Position numbers and translations under genes: made by a program | Source of the DNA: Motilimonas eburnea | Lineage (GTDB): Bacteria; Pseudomonadota; Gammaproteobacteria; Enterobacterales; CBDFNC01 | DNA length: 64,000 nucleotides | NCBI RefSeq assembly: GCF_021295345.1 | Contig: NZ_JAIMJB010000010.1 | Coordinates: forward strand, 111,856-175,855 | Direction of reading: 5' to 3' | The notes under the pieces: model-generated | What the model was told of the DNA's origin: nothing | The model's database searches: none | The model's input: the letters and a program-made list of their open reading frames with translations, nothing else | In this document: piece after piece, positions 1 through 10,724 of the stretch | How positions within the stretch are numbered: position 1 is the first letter of the stretch | Layout of the letters: each line of letters begins with the position of its first letter

Positions 1-103
1 AAAACAAGGCCGCTCCAATCAAACGAATACATCGCGACACGTAAATGATGAAAAATAACCCCAACCCTGGCAAAGAAAACACCACCGAAACCGCCAAGAT
101 CAA
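1..103 (-). CDS. possible start of a membrane protein, cut by the window edge
   Basis: On the minus strand a frame stays open from a TTG at 103 to the window edge and reads as about 34 mostly hydrophobic residues with a Pro-Gly break, as a first membrane helix would. A stop codon in the same frame lies just upstream (115-117). No good ribosome binding site precedes the TTG. mreC would be expected downstream of mreB, but the sequence does not look like the MreC N-terminus. This could equally be non-coding. Confidence 0.2.
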   Translation of the reverse strand, partial: MILAVSVVFSLPGLGLFFIIYVSRCIRLIGAALF

Positions 104-192
104 GAATATTATCTAACTTGTTTTACTCCAAGGTAAAGCCATTACGCTGGCATCACCTAAGGTGTTCCATTCACCTGAAATCCAAGATAAAC

Positions 193-247
193 GGAGCACA
201 TCCTGTGCTCCCTACAACATCTTGTTGTTGCCCAATTGGCTAGCCAA
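193..247. repeat. cluster of short palindromes downstream of mreB
   Basis: Three small inverted repeats lie side by side just after mreB: a 7-bp stem with a 5-nt loop (GGAGCAC/GTGCTCC, 193-211), a CAACA/TGTTG hairpin, and the perfect palindrome ATTGGCTAGCCAAT (234-247). None has a T-run, so none is a classical intrinsic terminator. The first resembles a REP-type hairpin. They may protect or end the mreB transcript; that is inference. Confidence 0.4.
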
Positions 248-281
248 TGTTTAACCAATGGTTACCCAACGGGTCGCCAAT

Positions 282-1581
<1,300 letters not shown>

Positions 1582-1872
1582 GGGCCTGTTTATCTTTGGT
1601 GGTAAATTTTTGTTCGAGTGGGAGACACCCTGTCTAAAAGCGTTTTGGGCAAGGCGAGCAGTGTGTAGCTTAGCATTCTAAGTAAATACTGCTCAACAAC
1701 GAACAGAATGCTTACGCCCGAAGGGCTTTAGCCGAATCCAGAGGACAGCGTTTGTTGGTCATTTCTACTGCGTTAGCGCCTTTTTGCATAGTTGACTATG
1801 CTACAAAGTCTCTGCCTAGTATAAATACCCAACAAATCGCTGCAAAAACAAGCCCAAAAGGTAAACAGGCCC
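1582..1872. mobile_element. MITE-like element with 17-bp terminal inverted repeats
   Basis: The left end GGGCCTGTTTATCTTT is repeated inverted at the right end (GGGCCTGTTTACCTTTT when reversed). The 291-bp element carries no ORF of note, contains an internal palindrome around GCATAGTTGACTATGC, and is flanked on both sides by TA, which fits a 2-bp target duplication. It is non-autonomous, so a related transposase must be supplied elsewhere. Its right end forms the last base of the mshQ stop codon. Confidence 0.75.
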
Positions 1873-4800
1873 TAGTTATTGACCTCTAATCGATAGATGA
1901 TTCGGTCATTACCTCGGAATAAACCAAACTCCACCTCACCAACAGGACAATCATCGACTCGGGCCGTATTGGCACCACCAGACGCGCTGATCATTTGCTC
2001 GTAACATTCACTGTAACCACCTTGCCAAGTGCCACAAAGATTAGCTATTTGGCCCGAATCATCCCAATCAAATCGAAGCCAACATAAATTAGCCCCGCTC
2101 GAAGGGTTCAGATCAAGGGCATAACTAAAGCGCCCCGTTTGGTTAGGCGCACCAAATTGTAAGGTAATTTGCCCAGCCACCGCGCGAGCATTAACCAGAT
2201 CGATAGCGCTGCTTCCTGTGCCAATGGGTATGGGTGATTCTTTCCCCCCCAAATTTAATACACCATCCTTGTTTGAATCCACCGCCCAGTTAAACTCAGC
2301 AATCGGGGCAAGGGCCGTGGGGTTATAACTGACGCTGCTACAACTATCGTCAGGGTTAATCATAAACTGCCCCTCTTCAAAACGTTCAACAGCGAGGGGA
2401 ACCCTGAGCGATGCTAACTCACTGCCATGGCGAGAAGGGCTGACTAAACGGCCATAATACAGATTGCCCAGACCAGCCACAGTACACACATCTGTGCCGC
2501 CATCGATGCAAGGCGTAGTGGCATCTTGTTGTAGCTTTTCCCCATCTTTCCCGATGATCTGTAATTGCAACAGGGCTTCAGTAGGCTGGTTTTTAATAAA
2601 TGGGCCATCTACGCCATGGGGGTTGAGTTTTGCTGCGCCAATAGGCAAGGCAGACAGGGTAAACTCCCCTAATTGCCAATCAAAAGAATGGGCATCCATC
2701 ATCAGTCGAGTACTGCCGTCACCTTGGCTCAGCTCACCCGCACTGTTAGCCAACGACCATTGCCATAATTGATTTGTCTCATCGGCCGTCGGGTAACCTT
2801 TGGCCGTATCGTAATTGGTCACCTTAGCGGGAGCATCCCCCTGATAAAAAGCAGCCAAGGTCAGATCCAAAGAAATGGCCTGCTGATCTAAATAACTAAA
2901 GCCACCCACAGCACAAGCTGGTAAGGTCAAGGCTGTTTGTGCTTGTAAGTAGGCCGGATAAAAGCGCCCGATCTCATGCTCGGCTAAGGCAATCGGCGTC
3001 GCACTTTGCGCAACCGGATCATTGAGGTATTCACTGGCAGCGACCATCAATCGCAGTTGCCCCACCTCGTTCCAAGCAAGGTGCTTGATGCTGGCAACGC
3101 CCTGCTCGGCTGGCTGCATGTTATAAGGGGTGGCCGTGACATTATTCCCCGCTAATGTCACCACGCCCAGATTAGCACTGCTAGGTAAGGTGACACTGTG
3201 ACTAAGATTGAGGGGGTGATAAAAGCTGGCGGTGACTGGGTTAGTCAAGCAATGACCGTTAGGATCATCACTGCAATCCATTAAGGCTTCGACCTCAAGA
3301 TCAAAGGTGTCAAAGTCGCGCTGAGTGTCAAAGTCTATGCCCGCGCGAGGTAAGGCTGCGCGAATAAAGCCTGCATCAGCTCCCACCCCGTTATTCACCG
3401 CGGTTTGGCCTGTGCCATCGCGCAAGTAACCCAATACCGAACTAGTGCGCACATTTAACGTCTTAGGGCTAAAGGTGAATAATTGGCTACCTTGCACAAT
3501 TTCATCATCTTCGCCAATGGGCGGTGCACCTATGCCAACATCATCACGGGCAGATAATAAAATACGCCCCGCATCAGGATAATTAACATTAATGCTTTCA
3601 CTGACGCCCGCATTAAACACGATCGTTTGCTCGATGGCATTTTGCGCGTTTTTGCCAATACTGGCTTGATTAACCTCCACATCACGCCCGGCTACCACCG
3701 CTGGCGCATCATAACTCGACCAAAATTTCAGGGTTTGCTCGCCTGTATAAGCGGTGATCACGCCACAATTTCCCGTCGTGGCATCTTTTCCGATCGCAGT
3801 TAAGGTGACACTAAAGGGTTTATTGCTGTAATGATATTGCCCTGCTCCTACTCCGCTGTTATCCACTGGCGCTATGCTAAAACCATAAGGACGAAAGGTG
3901 ATGTCTGTGGTAGCCGAGGTGCCATTATCATTGTTTTGCGCCAAAATAGTGACTAAGCCCGCCTGTTCGTGAAACAAACTTAACTCCACTTCACCATTAT
4001 CTGCACTGACAAACTGATAACTCGCTAAGCCATTATCTAAGGTGGGGTTAGGCGAAAGGGTACCATTACCATTGACTAGCCCCCAACGGCCAATGCCTGA
4101 GCTGGTAGAAAGCTGAACCAAACCCGTGTAGAGCGTATCTAAACGGCCATCTTTTAACGCGCGCAGCTTGATGCTATGAGCTTCGCAAGTCAGGGCATCA
4201 ACCTCTGCGATCCACTCCAAACCATCACGCACCGTCTGACTCTGATTGGTAATGGCGAAGTAGCTTAGCTGCTCTTGAAAATGCTGACGTTCGGGATCGC
4301 GGTATTGATCCTCATCAACAGCAACGCCAAATTGACTGCGGCTAATATTACAGCGCCTTGCCCAGCCACCATCACCACCGTTACGCCCCCGTTTATTGGC
4401 TATCAATAATGGCGGAGTAACGTAGTCTTGTTGTAAGTCGTTAAGGGTTTGACACTGCTGAGACACATTCAAGGTATTTGCACCAGAGTCATGGTTACGG
4501 GCCACACCAAACTCGTATCGAATTTCTTCACTACCTTGGGTAAAGCGACTTGCCCCGATAGGCCCTGCCAACCAATTAACGGTTTCAGGGGTAAGGCTAT
4601 CTAAGCTTGTGCCCGCTGGCACACAAGTCCCTGAGACGCCGCTTACGTCGTAAACTTCTGATGCTTCAAGAGCAACATCAAACGCGGTTAGTGGATCGCT
4701 AGATGACACTTGCCCTGTAGCCGTTAGCCAACAGTTGTTATTAAAGCTGGCTCGCTGTAACAGCACACCCGGAGTCTGACTAAAGCCGGCTGCACTTAAA

Positions 4801-6536
4801 TCTAGGCTTTGCCAGGTGCCACTTTGCTGGCCACGTTGGAAAGCGGAAGTAGCCAGACTACCCGCATAGAGTTTTTGGCCATCAGGCAACTCGGTCACAC
4901 CAGGTAACAAGGCCACATAATCCACATTTGGCATAGGTTTAGCCACCCCCCCAAAATTATTTGGCGGGCTAATTTGCTCCACGCTAAAGCCGGTCTCACT
5001 GACGTTGAGTACCCGCACCGAAGCCGGGCCATCGGCATCGGGATCACCAGGATCTAAATTTGGCATCACAAACACTAAGGGCACATCGCTAAAAGGCTGC
5101 TCAAAGGTGACCGCACCGAGCGCCGTTTGGCCGTACTGAAACTCATTTTGCGTGGGCGTGACACCATTGCGACACATGCCATTAAAATCGGTTTTCGCAA
5201 TGGCATCGGGGCGATAGTTGACCGTGCCGTTATTGGTTATTTGCCCTGCGGCAGTAATAGCACCATTAACCACCGCGCCAGGCGCGATACTAATGGTGCC
5301 TTCGGCGAAGATAAACCCATTCACTGTGGTATTGGCACCAATCTCGACATTAGCCTTGGTGGCAATCAATAAGTGCTCTGTCAAGTTGGAATCATTGAGC
5401 ACAATCGTGCCGCCACTGGCAAAGGTCGAAAAGTTACTGTTAAACAGCATGCGGGTGGTGGCGCTGTTATTACTGAGGCGAAAGCTGTCGTTAGCAAACT
5501 GAACAAAGCCATCAATATAGAAATAATCCCGCGCTGCTAAGGTCTCATCGCCAGCGCCGGTTAAGCGCTGATATTGACCATCGGAGCCATCATTGGGTGG
5601 CATATATAAAAGATCGCTGCTGGTCGCATTAACAGGGCCATTGAATACGTCTTCACAAAGGGGCAAGGTAGAGACGCGACTGACTAAGTCCAGCACGATA
5701 TCATCCCAAGAGATATCGCGACCAAAACGTTCATTGATGCGTAAGGTGTAAGTGCCCGCGGCTAAATCTTTCGCCGCCAAGGTGGGGTTTTCAACAATGA
5801 AGTCGCCCTCGCCACCAATAAAACCGATGGAGTTAATGGTATTGTCCGGCTCAATTAACAGCAGCTCGGCTTGGGTAGCCGGGTTACGTACGTTAAACAT
5901 TTTTAGGCGATTAAAGTTACTTACTGTTTGGAGGGTAAAGGTCAAATCGAGCGGATTGGCCACGCCAGCATTGGGAAATAAACTCGAACCTGTATAGCCA
6001 TCATTATTATTGGTGGGACCGATATGTTGACGCTCAATAAATGCGATATCGTCAGAAACCGCGCCGATTAACTCGATATCGTTAAAAGTGAGTAGATCCC
6101 ACGAGTTACAATTACGCTGAAATTCACTGCCCCGCCCCTGCAAACACTGGCCCCAAGCAAATAGCTGGTAGTCGCCAGCAACCAGATTAAGATTACTGAC
6201 ATTAAAAACCCCGGAGCCGGGAGTGGCGAGCCCGCGATAAAGTTGATTGCCATTGTTATCCCAAATGACCAAAACGGGTGAGGTGACGGTGGTATTCACA
6301 TTGCTGAGCCGAATTTGAGTCAGGGTGGAGTCTTCGGTGATTTGAAAGTGGATGGGATAAATGGGCTGATAAACAGGTGAAGGCCCCCCGACACTCTGGG
6401 TGATCGCCACACCTGGCGGGATCGAATCATTATCTCCTCCGATCCTCATGCTTCCGAACAAGGTGGTATCGGCCCAACTGGGTAAGGATAAAGCAATGCC
6501 AAGGAATAACCCAACCCAGTAAAACAAACGACTCAT
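1872..6536 (-). CDS. mshQ: MSHA biogenesis protein MshQ
   Basis: Very large (1554 aa) secreted protein ending the MSHA operon. It has a signal peptide (hydrophobic residues 5-20, cleavage after SWA). Next come repeated beta-rich segments, a stretch near residues 340-440 with periodic GA/VN/TI residues like a beta-solenoid, and a long C-terminal half typical of MshQ (DUF6701). Many cysteines sit near the C-terminus. By analogy with PilY1-like proteins and other MshQ members it probably sits at the pilus tip or acts as adhesin; that role is inferred. It directly abuts mshP without spacer. The TAG stop is made from the TA target site plus the first base of a MITE. Confidence 0.9.
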   Translation of the reverse strand: MSRLFYWVGLFLGIALSLPSWADTTLFGSMRIGGDNDSIPPGVAITQSVGGPSPVYQPIYPIHFQITEDSTLTQIRLSNVNTTVTSPVLVIWDNNGNQLYRGLATPGSGVFNVSNLNLVAGDYQLFAWGQCLQGRGSEFQRNCNSWDLLTFNDIELIGAVSDDIAFIERQHIGPTNNNDGYTGSSLFPNAGVANPLDLTFTLQTVSNFNRLKMFNVRNPATQAELLLIEPDNTINSIGFIGGEGDFIVENPTLAAKDLAAGTYTLRINERFGRDISWDDIVLDLVSRVSTLPLCEDVFNGPVNATSSDLLYMPPNDGSDGQYQRLTGAGDETLAARDYFYIDGFVQFANDSFRLSNNSATTRMLFNSNFSTFASGGTIVLNDSNLTEHLLIATKANVEIGANTTVNGFIFAEGTISIAPGAVVNGAITAAGQITNNGTVNYRPDAIAKTDFNGMCRNGVTPTQNEFQYGQTALGAVTFEQPFSDVPLVFVMPNLDPGDPDADGPASVRVLNVSETGFSVEQISPPNNFGGVAKPMPNVDYVALLPGVTELPDGQKLYAGSLATSAFQRGQQSGTWQSLDLSAAGFSQTPGVLLQRASFNNNCWLTATGQVSSSDPLTAFDVALEASEVYDVSGVSGTCVPAGTSLDSLTPETVNWLAGPIGASRFTQGSEEIRYEFGVARNHDSGANTLNVSQQCQTLNDLQQDYVTPPLLIANKRGRNGGDGGWARRCNISRSQFGVAVDEDQYRDPERQHFQEQLSYFAITNQSQTVRDGLEWIAEVDALTCEAHSIKLRALKDGRLDTLYTGLVQLSTSSGIGRWGLVNGNGTLSPNPTLDNGLASYQFVSADNGEVELSLFHEQAGLVTILAQNNDNGTSATTDITFRPYGFSIAPVDNSGVGAGQYHYSNKPFSVTLTAIGKDATTGNCGVITAYTGEQTLKFWSSYDAPAVVAGRDVEVNQASIGKNAQNAIEQTIVFNAGVSESINVNYPDAGRILLSARDDVGIGAPPIGEDDEIVQGSQLFTFSPKTLNVRTSSVLGYLRDGTGQTAVNNGVGADAGFIRAALPRAGIDFDTQRDFDTFDLEVEALMDCSDDPNGHCLTNPVTASFYHPLNLSHSVTLPSSANLGVVTLAGNNVTATPYNMQPAEQGVASIKHLAWNEVGQLRLMVAASEYLNDPVAQSATPIALAEHEIGRFYPAYLQAQTALTLPACAVGGFSYLDQQAISLDLTLAAFYQGDAPAKVTNYDTAKGYPTADETNQLWQWSLANSAGELSQGDGSTRLMMDAHSFDWQLGEFTLSALPIGAAKLNPHGVDGPFIKNQPTEALLQLQIIGKDGEKLQQDATTPCIDGGTDVCTVAGLGNLYYGRLVSPSRHGSELASLRVPLAVERFEEGQFMINPDDSCSSVSYNPTALAPIAEFNWAVDSNKDGVLNLGGKESPIPIGTGSSAIDLVNARAVAGQITLQFGAPNQTGRFSYALDLNPSSGANLCWLRFDWDDSGQIANLCGTWQGGYSECYEQMISASGGANTARVDDCPVGEVEFGLFRGNDRIIYRLEVNN

Positions 6537-6938
6537 CTACAGCTCCTTAGCTTGCGCTTGGATCTTACGCCGGGTAATAAACTCACCCGCGTCACATTTG
6601 GCCGTACTGTCGATTTGATAAACCTTTTTACTATCAACGACTTTCTCTACGCAAGCATATTCAACCACACAGCCATGAAATGCGGTTTGGGCGGATAAAT
6701 CCAAGGAGGCACTGCCACAAACTGGCGCCCCCCCCCCTAAGGGAAAGAGCTTTAATAAGCCTTGCTCTATCCCTGCATTCGCCGCTAAATAGGCGCGCGT
6801 ACCATAGACCTCATACCCTATGCCTTGGTGCGAATCTTGTAGCATGCGAGTTAACGCGGCCGCTAACAAGGACATCACCACGATAATAAACACCGCGATA
6901 ACGATGGCACTGCCTTGTTGTAAGCGAGGGGTCTGCAC
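6537..6938 (-). CDS. mshP: MSHA minor pilin-like protein MshP
   Basis: A 133-aa PilX-like protein. One N-terminal membrane helix (about residues 10-30) follows a short polar leader QQGSAIVIAVF, which lacks the strict FTLxE motif of true pilins, as in other MshP/PilX proteins. Four cysteines in the globular part could form disulfides. It lies between mshO (12-bp gap) and mshQ (no gap), so it is part of the operon and probably of the minor-pilin priming complex. Confidence 0.88.
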   Translation of the reverse strand: MQTPRLQQGSAIVIAVFIIVVMSLLAAALTRMLQDSHQGIGYEVYGTRAYLAANAGIEQGLLKLFPLGGGAPVCGSASLDLSAQTAFHGCVVEYACVEKVVDSKKVYQIDSTAKCDAGEFITRRKIQAQAKEL

Positions 6939-6950
6939 AGGCTCTCTTCC

Positions 6951-7778
6951 TTAGGGTACGTTCTGGATGTGTATGCTGTGATGAAATACCAGCGACTCAG
7001 CACCCTCATTGGCGACAAAATTTAAAAATATCTTAACCACACCGTTGCGACTTAAGGTCGCCTCACGCACCGCAAACGGCGGTTGATAGTTGGGCGCGGT
7101 GATGGCTAATAATTGGATCTGCTCAGCCATTAGGCTAGTTTCTAACACTTGCTCGGGTGGTGATTCAGATGCCCAACTTAGCACCTCGCGTTGTAAGTTA
7201 CCGTTACTGAGTACACAATAGCGCACAGGTCGTTCAACCAGATATAACCGCTGCGAAGGCGACGCTAACGGCCAGCGGACTGGGCTAGCAAAGCTAAATT
7301 CAGCAGGGTTAACCGAATCACTATAATCACTAAAAGCTTTTAATGTGGTTGAGCTTGCCCCATAGATATCATCACTGCTCAGGGCATATACGGCCAATCT
7401 GTGGCTAAGCCTATGGCTAGCTTGAAAGATGTAACCGTCTAAGGCAAAACTGGTGACACGATTACTTGGCGCCGCGGGGGCAACCGCGAGCTCTAAATAC
7501 TGGCTACTGGCCACCACAGGCACAAAGCGCAAACAGTTGCCGTTATTAGTGATTTGCTGGCTGTTTGGTAAGGACGAGCGTACTTCGCGATTGAGTCGTT
7601 CAATGGCAAAACGCGCACTGTTTAATATGTTTTCACGCGCGGCGACGTCGCGATATAGCAAAGTGCCAAAGCCAATATAATGACTGACGGCGATACCTAA
7701 AATGGCCAGCAAAATGATGACGATCACGAGCTCCACTAGGGTAAAACCACCTTGTTTAGGGGAAATAGCAAACGCCAT
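6951..7778 (-). CDS. mshO: MSHA minor pilin MshO (PilW-like)
   Basis: Type IV prepilin of 275 aa: short leader, cleavage-site motif GFTLVELVIV starting near residue 11, and one hydrophobic helix, then a globular domain. The Glu at +5 of the mature protein is present. PilW/MshO proteins help initiate pilus assembly. Its start overlaps the mshD stop by one base (TAATG), which indicates translational coupling. Confidence 0.92.
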   Translation of the reverse strand: MAFAISPKQGGFTLVELVIVIILLAILGIAVSHYIGFGTLLYRDVAARENILNSARFAIERLNREVRSSLPNSQQITNNGNCLRFVPVVASSQYLELAVAPAAPSNRVTSFALDGYIFQASHRLSHRLAVYALSSDDIYGASSTTLKAFSDYSDSVNPAEFSFASPVRWPLASPSQRLYLVERPVRYCVLSNGNLQREVLSWASESPPEQVLETSLMAEQIQLLAITAPNYQPPFAVREATLSRNGVVKIFLNFVANEGAESLVFHHSIHIQNVP

Positions 7779-8413
7779 TAGTAGTTCCCCCGGTAAGCAC
7801 TAAAGACCAACTCACTACCATTAGGGGTGACAATCAACACATCAATGCGTTTAGCCGTATCAGCACCGCCACCAAAACTGCTATCTATCACCACGTCTAT
7901 TTTAATGCGGTAATTCTGATACACTGATTCCAGCGGCAAGCCCAAGGCATCACCAAAGCTGACCGCATCCACCCAAGGGGTGATATAGTCGTCCACATCA
8001 TTAAAGGTATTTTCACCGCCACCGCGCACTTCCCCCGCATCGGGGCCTAACGCGCTAGCACAACTGACCGCAACGGCGCTGGGGTTGGTATCCCAAAGTA
8101 GCCAGCTTTGGCTGCCTTGATCAAACCAGCTGCTACCACTTTGATTCGCCTCACCTTGCCACCATATTTCACCGCAGCGATACACGCCGCCATTGTGATC
8201 TGAGTGCTGATCATAAGAGCGTGAGACGATTTCATTGAGCACACTTTGGCCCAACTCGGCCGCACGCATTTGATGCAAGGGATCGATACTGTCGCGCGAT
8301 TGCGTCACCAACATGGTGGTAATAATGGTAAAAGCCACCGCCATCACCACGATCCCGACCACCAGCTCGACCAAGGTAAAGCCCATTTGACGCCAGTTAC
8401 GCTTAAGGCACAT
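7778..8413 (-). CDS. mshD: MSHA minor pilin MshD (PilV-like)
   Basis: Prepilin-type protein of 211 aa with leader MCLKRNWRQMG and cleavage motif GFTLVELVVG; the globular part holds several cysteines. I chose the ATG at 8413, preceded by AGGGG, over the TTG seven codons upstream that lies further into mshC. The start overlaps the last codons of mshC. Role: minor pilin of the MSHA pseudopilin-like initiation complex. Confidence 0.92.
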   Translation of the reverse strand: MCLKRNWRQMGFTLVELVVGIVVMAVAFTIITTMLVTQSRDSIDPLHQMRAAELGQSVLNEIVSRSYDQHSDHNGGVYRCGEIWWQGEANQSGSSWFDQGSQSWLLWDTNPSAVAVSCASALGPDAGEVRGGGENTFNDVDDYITPWVDAVSFGDALGLPLESVYQNYRIKIDVVIDSSFGGGADTAKRIDVLIVTPNGSELVFSAYRGNY

Positions 8414-8948
8414 GAATATACCCCTGCTGTTCAATGCGCAGCGTTAGGTTATTACCTGAATTGATGCTGATATCACACGGAAAGCTGCCGCCGCAAGCCA
8501 CTTGCTCTATGCCATGGTAATCAAATAAAAAAGTGGCAGGACTGATAGCCACGTTAGGTGAAAAGGGAACTAAGTCGTAAGGGTCAGTTGCATGCTCTGG
8601 CGCATTAGGATCACAAGACACACTGGCAGGGACTGCGCAATTACCGCTCACTCGCGCCGACTCGATGGAATAAAAACACGATGCATTGGCAGCGACTTGC
8701 ACTACGGTCCAATAACACGCATTAACGCTGCCATCATTAGGATCCGCATTCATATTTTGCAATTGGGTAAGCCGCAAACGCGTGGCCAGCTGGTCGCGCA
8801 CGGTATAATCTTGATAGCCACCGGAGGAGAGTAGCTTAGGCAGAACAAAAGCGGCCAGCACACCAATGATAATAATCACGATGACCAGCTCTACCAAGGT
8901 AAAGCCGGTGCATTGAGTCGTTAAGTTAGCTCGGCGTGCTCTGGCCAT
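8403..8948 (-). CDS. mshC: MSHA minor pilin MshC
   Basis: Prepilin-like protein of about 181 aa with a 15-residue basic leader and the cleavage motif GFTLVELVIV, followed by a long Ile/Val helix. Cysteine pairs in the C-terminal half suggest disulfides. An in-frame TTG at 8966 that overlaps the mshA stop would add six residues; neither start has a strong binding site, so the N-terminus is uncertain. It follows mshA directly, as in other MSHA operons. Confidence 0.9.
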   Translation of the reverse strand: MARARRANLTTQCTGFTLVELVIVIIIIGVLAAFVLPKLLSSGGYQDYTVRDQLATRLRLTQLQNMNADPNDGSVNACYWTVVQVAANASCFYSIESARVSGNCAVPASVSCDPNAPEHATDPYDLVPFSPNVAISPATFLFDYHGIEQVACGGSFPCDISINSGNNLTLRIEQQGYIHVP

Positions 8949-8959
8949 AACATGGCAAA

Positions 8960-9415
8960 TTAACAACCAGTTTCATTAACCACTATGGTTGGTCTAGCTG
9001 TACTGGTTGCTTCAGAGTAAGAGGCATTACAAGTAGAAACACCACCGCTGGCATAAATTAAGGTAGGATCTGCGCCTGAGATGGTCCAGTCACCCGTGCT
9101 TAACTCCACCACATTCGCTATGTCTGAGGCAGCGGCTTGTGGGTAACCATAAACAAGATTGACAGTCTCACCATTGATATCAACCGTTTCACCAGAAGCC
9201 GCTTTCTCTTTGCCAGCAATAGCTGCTTTACTGTAGGTCAAGGTTGCAGCACCTTCAAGTGCCGCTTTCACACCCTGCAAAGAGGAAATACGCGCATCCG
9301 ACTGCAAGTCGATAAACTTAGGTGCAGCGGTGGCCGCTAAAATACCTAACACAATAATCACGATAACTAGTTCAATCAGCGTAAAACCCGACTGCTTTGC
9401 TACGTTTTTGTTCAT
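8960..9415 (-). CDS. mshA: MSHA major pilin MshA
   Basis: Major structural subunit of the MSHA pilus, 151 aa. The leader MNKNVAKQSG is followed by FTLIELVIVI (processed by a PilD-type peptidase, Phe becoming N-methylated, Glu5 conserved). The Gly/Ala/Ser/Thr-rich globular domain ends in a cysteine pair (near Cys129 and the terminal Cys151), forming the usual D-loop. GAAGGGG gives a good binding site. Only 28 bp separates it from mshB, which is similar in its N-terminal part. Confidence 0.96.
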   Translation of the reverse strand: MNKNVAKQSGFTLIELVIVIIVLGILAATAAPKFIDLQSDARISSLQGVKAALEGAATLTYSKAAIAGKEKAASGETVDINGETVNLVYGYPQAAASDIANVVELSTGDWTISGADPTLIYASGGVSTCNASYSEATSTARPTIVVNETGC

Positions 9416-9443
9416 AAAAACCCCTTCTATCTCAATGATTTTA

Positions 9444-10061
9444 TTAATTAATGTTAGCTGATACCTGTCCCGTTGCCGGTTTATAGGTAAAGTTTTTAAA
9501 GGATCCGGTATCCGAGCCGGGATTCAAATAAAGGCCATTTCCGCCCTTATCTAAGCTGTTAACCAAATAGAATAAACAGCTAGTATCTGTACCACTACTG
9601 GTGGTAGTGACATAGAATTTGTAAAAATCGCCCTGACCACTCACATCATTAAAATTGCTGGTAATGCGAGGCGGATTTTGTAAGATGGAATTCCATACCG
9701 CTTCACACTTAGCGGGCGTCAATGAGGACGGCGTGACATCTTCATTGACATTAGTCATGGGATAGCCCGGTGAAACTGTACCCGCATTAATTTCAGCGTC
9801 GGTTGGCGTCGTCAGGTAAAGCTTAGTACCATCATAAATCACCACATTCTTGGCCGCTTCTTTGGGTCGACCTATGGCTTCCCACTGCGCGCGCGTTAAC
9901 GACACGCCGGTCGCAAAACCGCCTGCCACCCCTTCAACACTGGCGTTCTTGGCCTCTTCAGTGACATCTAAAAAGCGCGGTAATGCAGTCACGGCTAAAA
10001 TACCCAACACCACCACCACAATCACCAATTCGATAAGAGAAAAACCTGAATTTTTACTCAT
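9444..10061 (-). CDS. mshB: MSHA minor pilin MshB
   Basis: Pilin-like protein of 205 aa with a very short leader (MSKNSG) and FSLIELVIVV. The following segment (LDVTEEAKNASVEGVAGG) resembles the matching part of MshA, so the two are likely ancient duplicates. The ATG at 10061 follows GAGG at proper spacing; the in-frame start two codons earlier is less likely. It lies between mshF and mshA. Confidence 0.92.
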   Translation of the reverse strand: MSKNSGFSLIELVIVVVVLGILAVTALPRFLDVTEEAKNASVEGVAGGFATGVSLTRAQWEAIGRPKEAAKNVVIYDGTKLYLTTPTDAEINAGTVSPGYPMTNVNEDVTPSSLTPAKCEAVWNSILQNPPRITSNFNDVSGQGDFYKFYVTTTSSGTDTSCLFYLVNSLDKGGNGLYLNPGSDTGSFKNFTYKPATGQVSANIN

Positions 10062-10121
10062 TAACACCTCAAAACAAGAGATAACTTAAATACAGCAGTG
10101 TATTATATCAGTAAAGCCAAA

Positions 10122-10616
10122 TTACAACAGTGTTTTATCTACTTGCACCAACCTAACCTGCCCGGTTTTACTCCAGTATTCAAAGCCGGTTTGCTCAGCT
10201 AAATAAAACAAGCAGCCGCTGTCATAACCTAAATTATCACCCAGCACTTTAACCCTAACCATTTGATTATTTAAAAGCATATCCGTATCAAGCAGACCTT
10301 GCCATAATAAAGCACAATTAAGTCCGTTTTTGTTAGCTGCAACCGATTCTGGCCAACCTTGCTGGTTAAGTATGACGGTTTTATTTCTCCATATTAGTTG
10401 CTTAGGCTTACCTTGGCGCAACCATTGCAAATGGATCTCGCCACTAAACTGCGCAAATTGATTGGCACTTAAAGCCAAGCTGGTGTCGTTGATCACCCCT
10501 TGGCTTTTCTGATAAAGATAAACAAAGTAGCCAAGTAAACAAACCACGATGATCAACGCGATTTGTTTTAAACCAAAACCTCGTAACGTTTGTGCTAACA
10601 CTTCTTTATCTTTCAT
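10122..10616 (-). CDS. mshF: MSHA biogenesis protein MshF
   Basis: A 164-aa protein with one N-terminal membrane helix (about residues 17-36) and a periplasmic domain with two cysteines. It is placed as MshF by position between mshG and mshB; the family is poorly characterised and conserved mainly by synteny. Its start lies just downstream of a decayed copy of the mshG 3' end. Confidence 0.8.
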   Translation of the reverse strand: MKDKEVLAQTLRGFGLKQIALIIVVCLLGYFVYLYQKSQGVINDTSLALSANQFAQFSGEIHLQWLRQGKPKQLIWRNKTVILNQQGWPESVAANKNGLNCALLWQGLLDTDMLLNNQMVRVKVLGDNLGYDSGCLFYLAEQTGFEYWSKTGQVRLVQVDKTLL

Positions 10617-10628
10617 CGGTCCTGCCTA

Positions 10629-10706
10629 CCCCCCATGAACGCGCATCATATCCCACTCATATCCTACTATTTCGCAGTGAAGATACCTAAGCACAGTGCG
10701 AGCATT
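10629..10706 (-). pseudogene. vestigial second copy of the mshG 3' end
   Basis: Between mshG and mshF lies a decayed direct copy of the last 20 or so codons of mshG. The 17-bp segment CGCGCATCATATCCCAC (plus strand) is identical in both. Reading the minus strand, one frame gives LGIFT and another WDMMR..GG then a stop, matching the mshG C-terminus LGIFTPMWDMMRAFKGG. About 16 extra bases and frame changes separate the two blocks, so it is not translated as one piece. Confidence 0.6.
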
Positions 10707-10724
10707 TCACCTAATTATCAATCA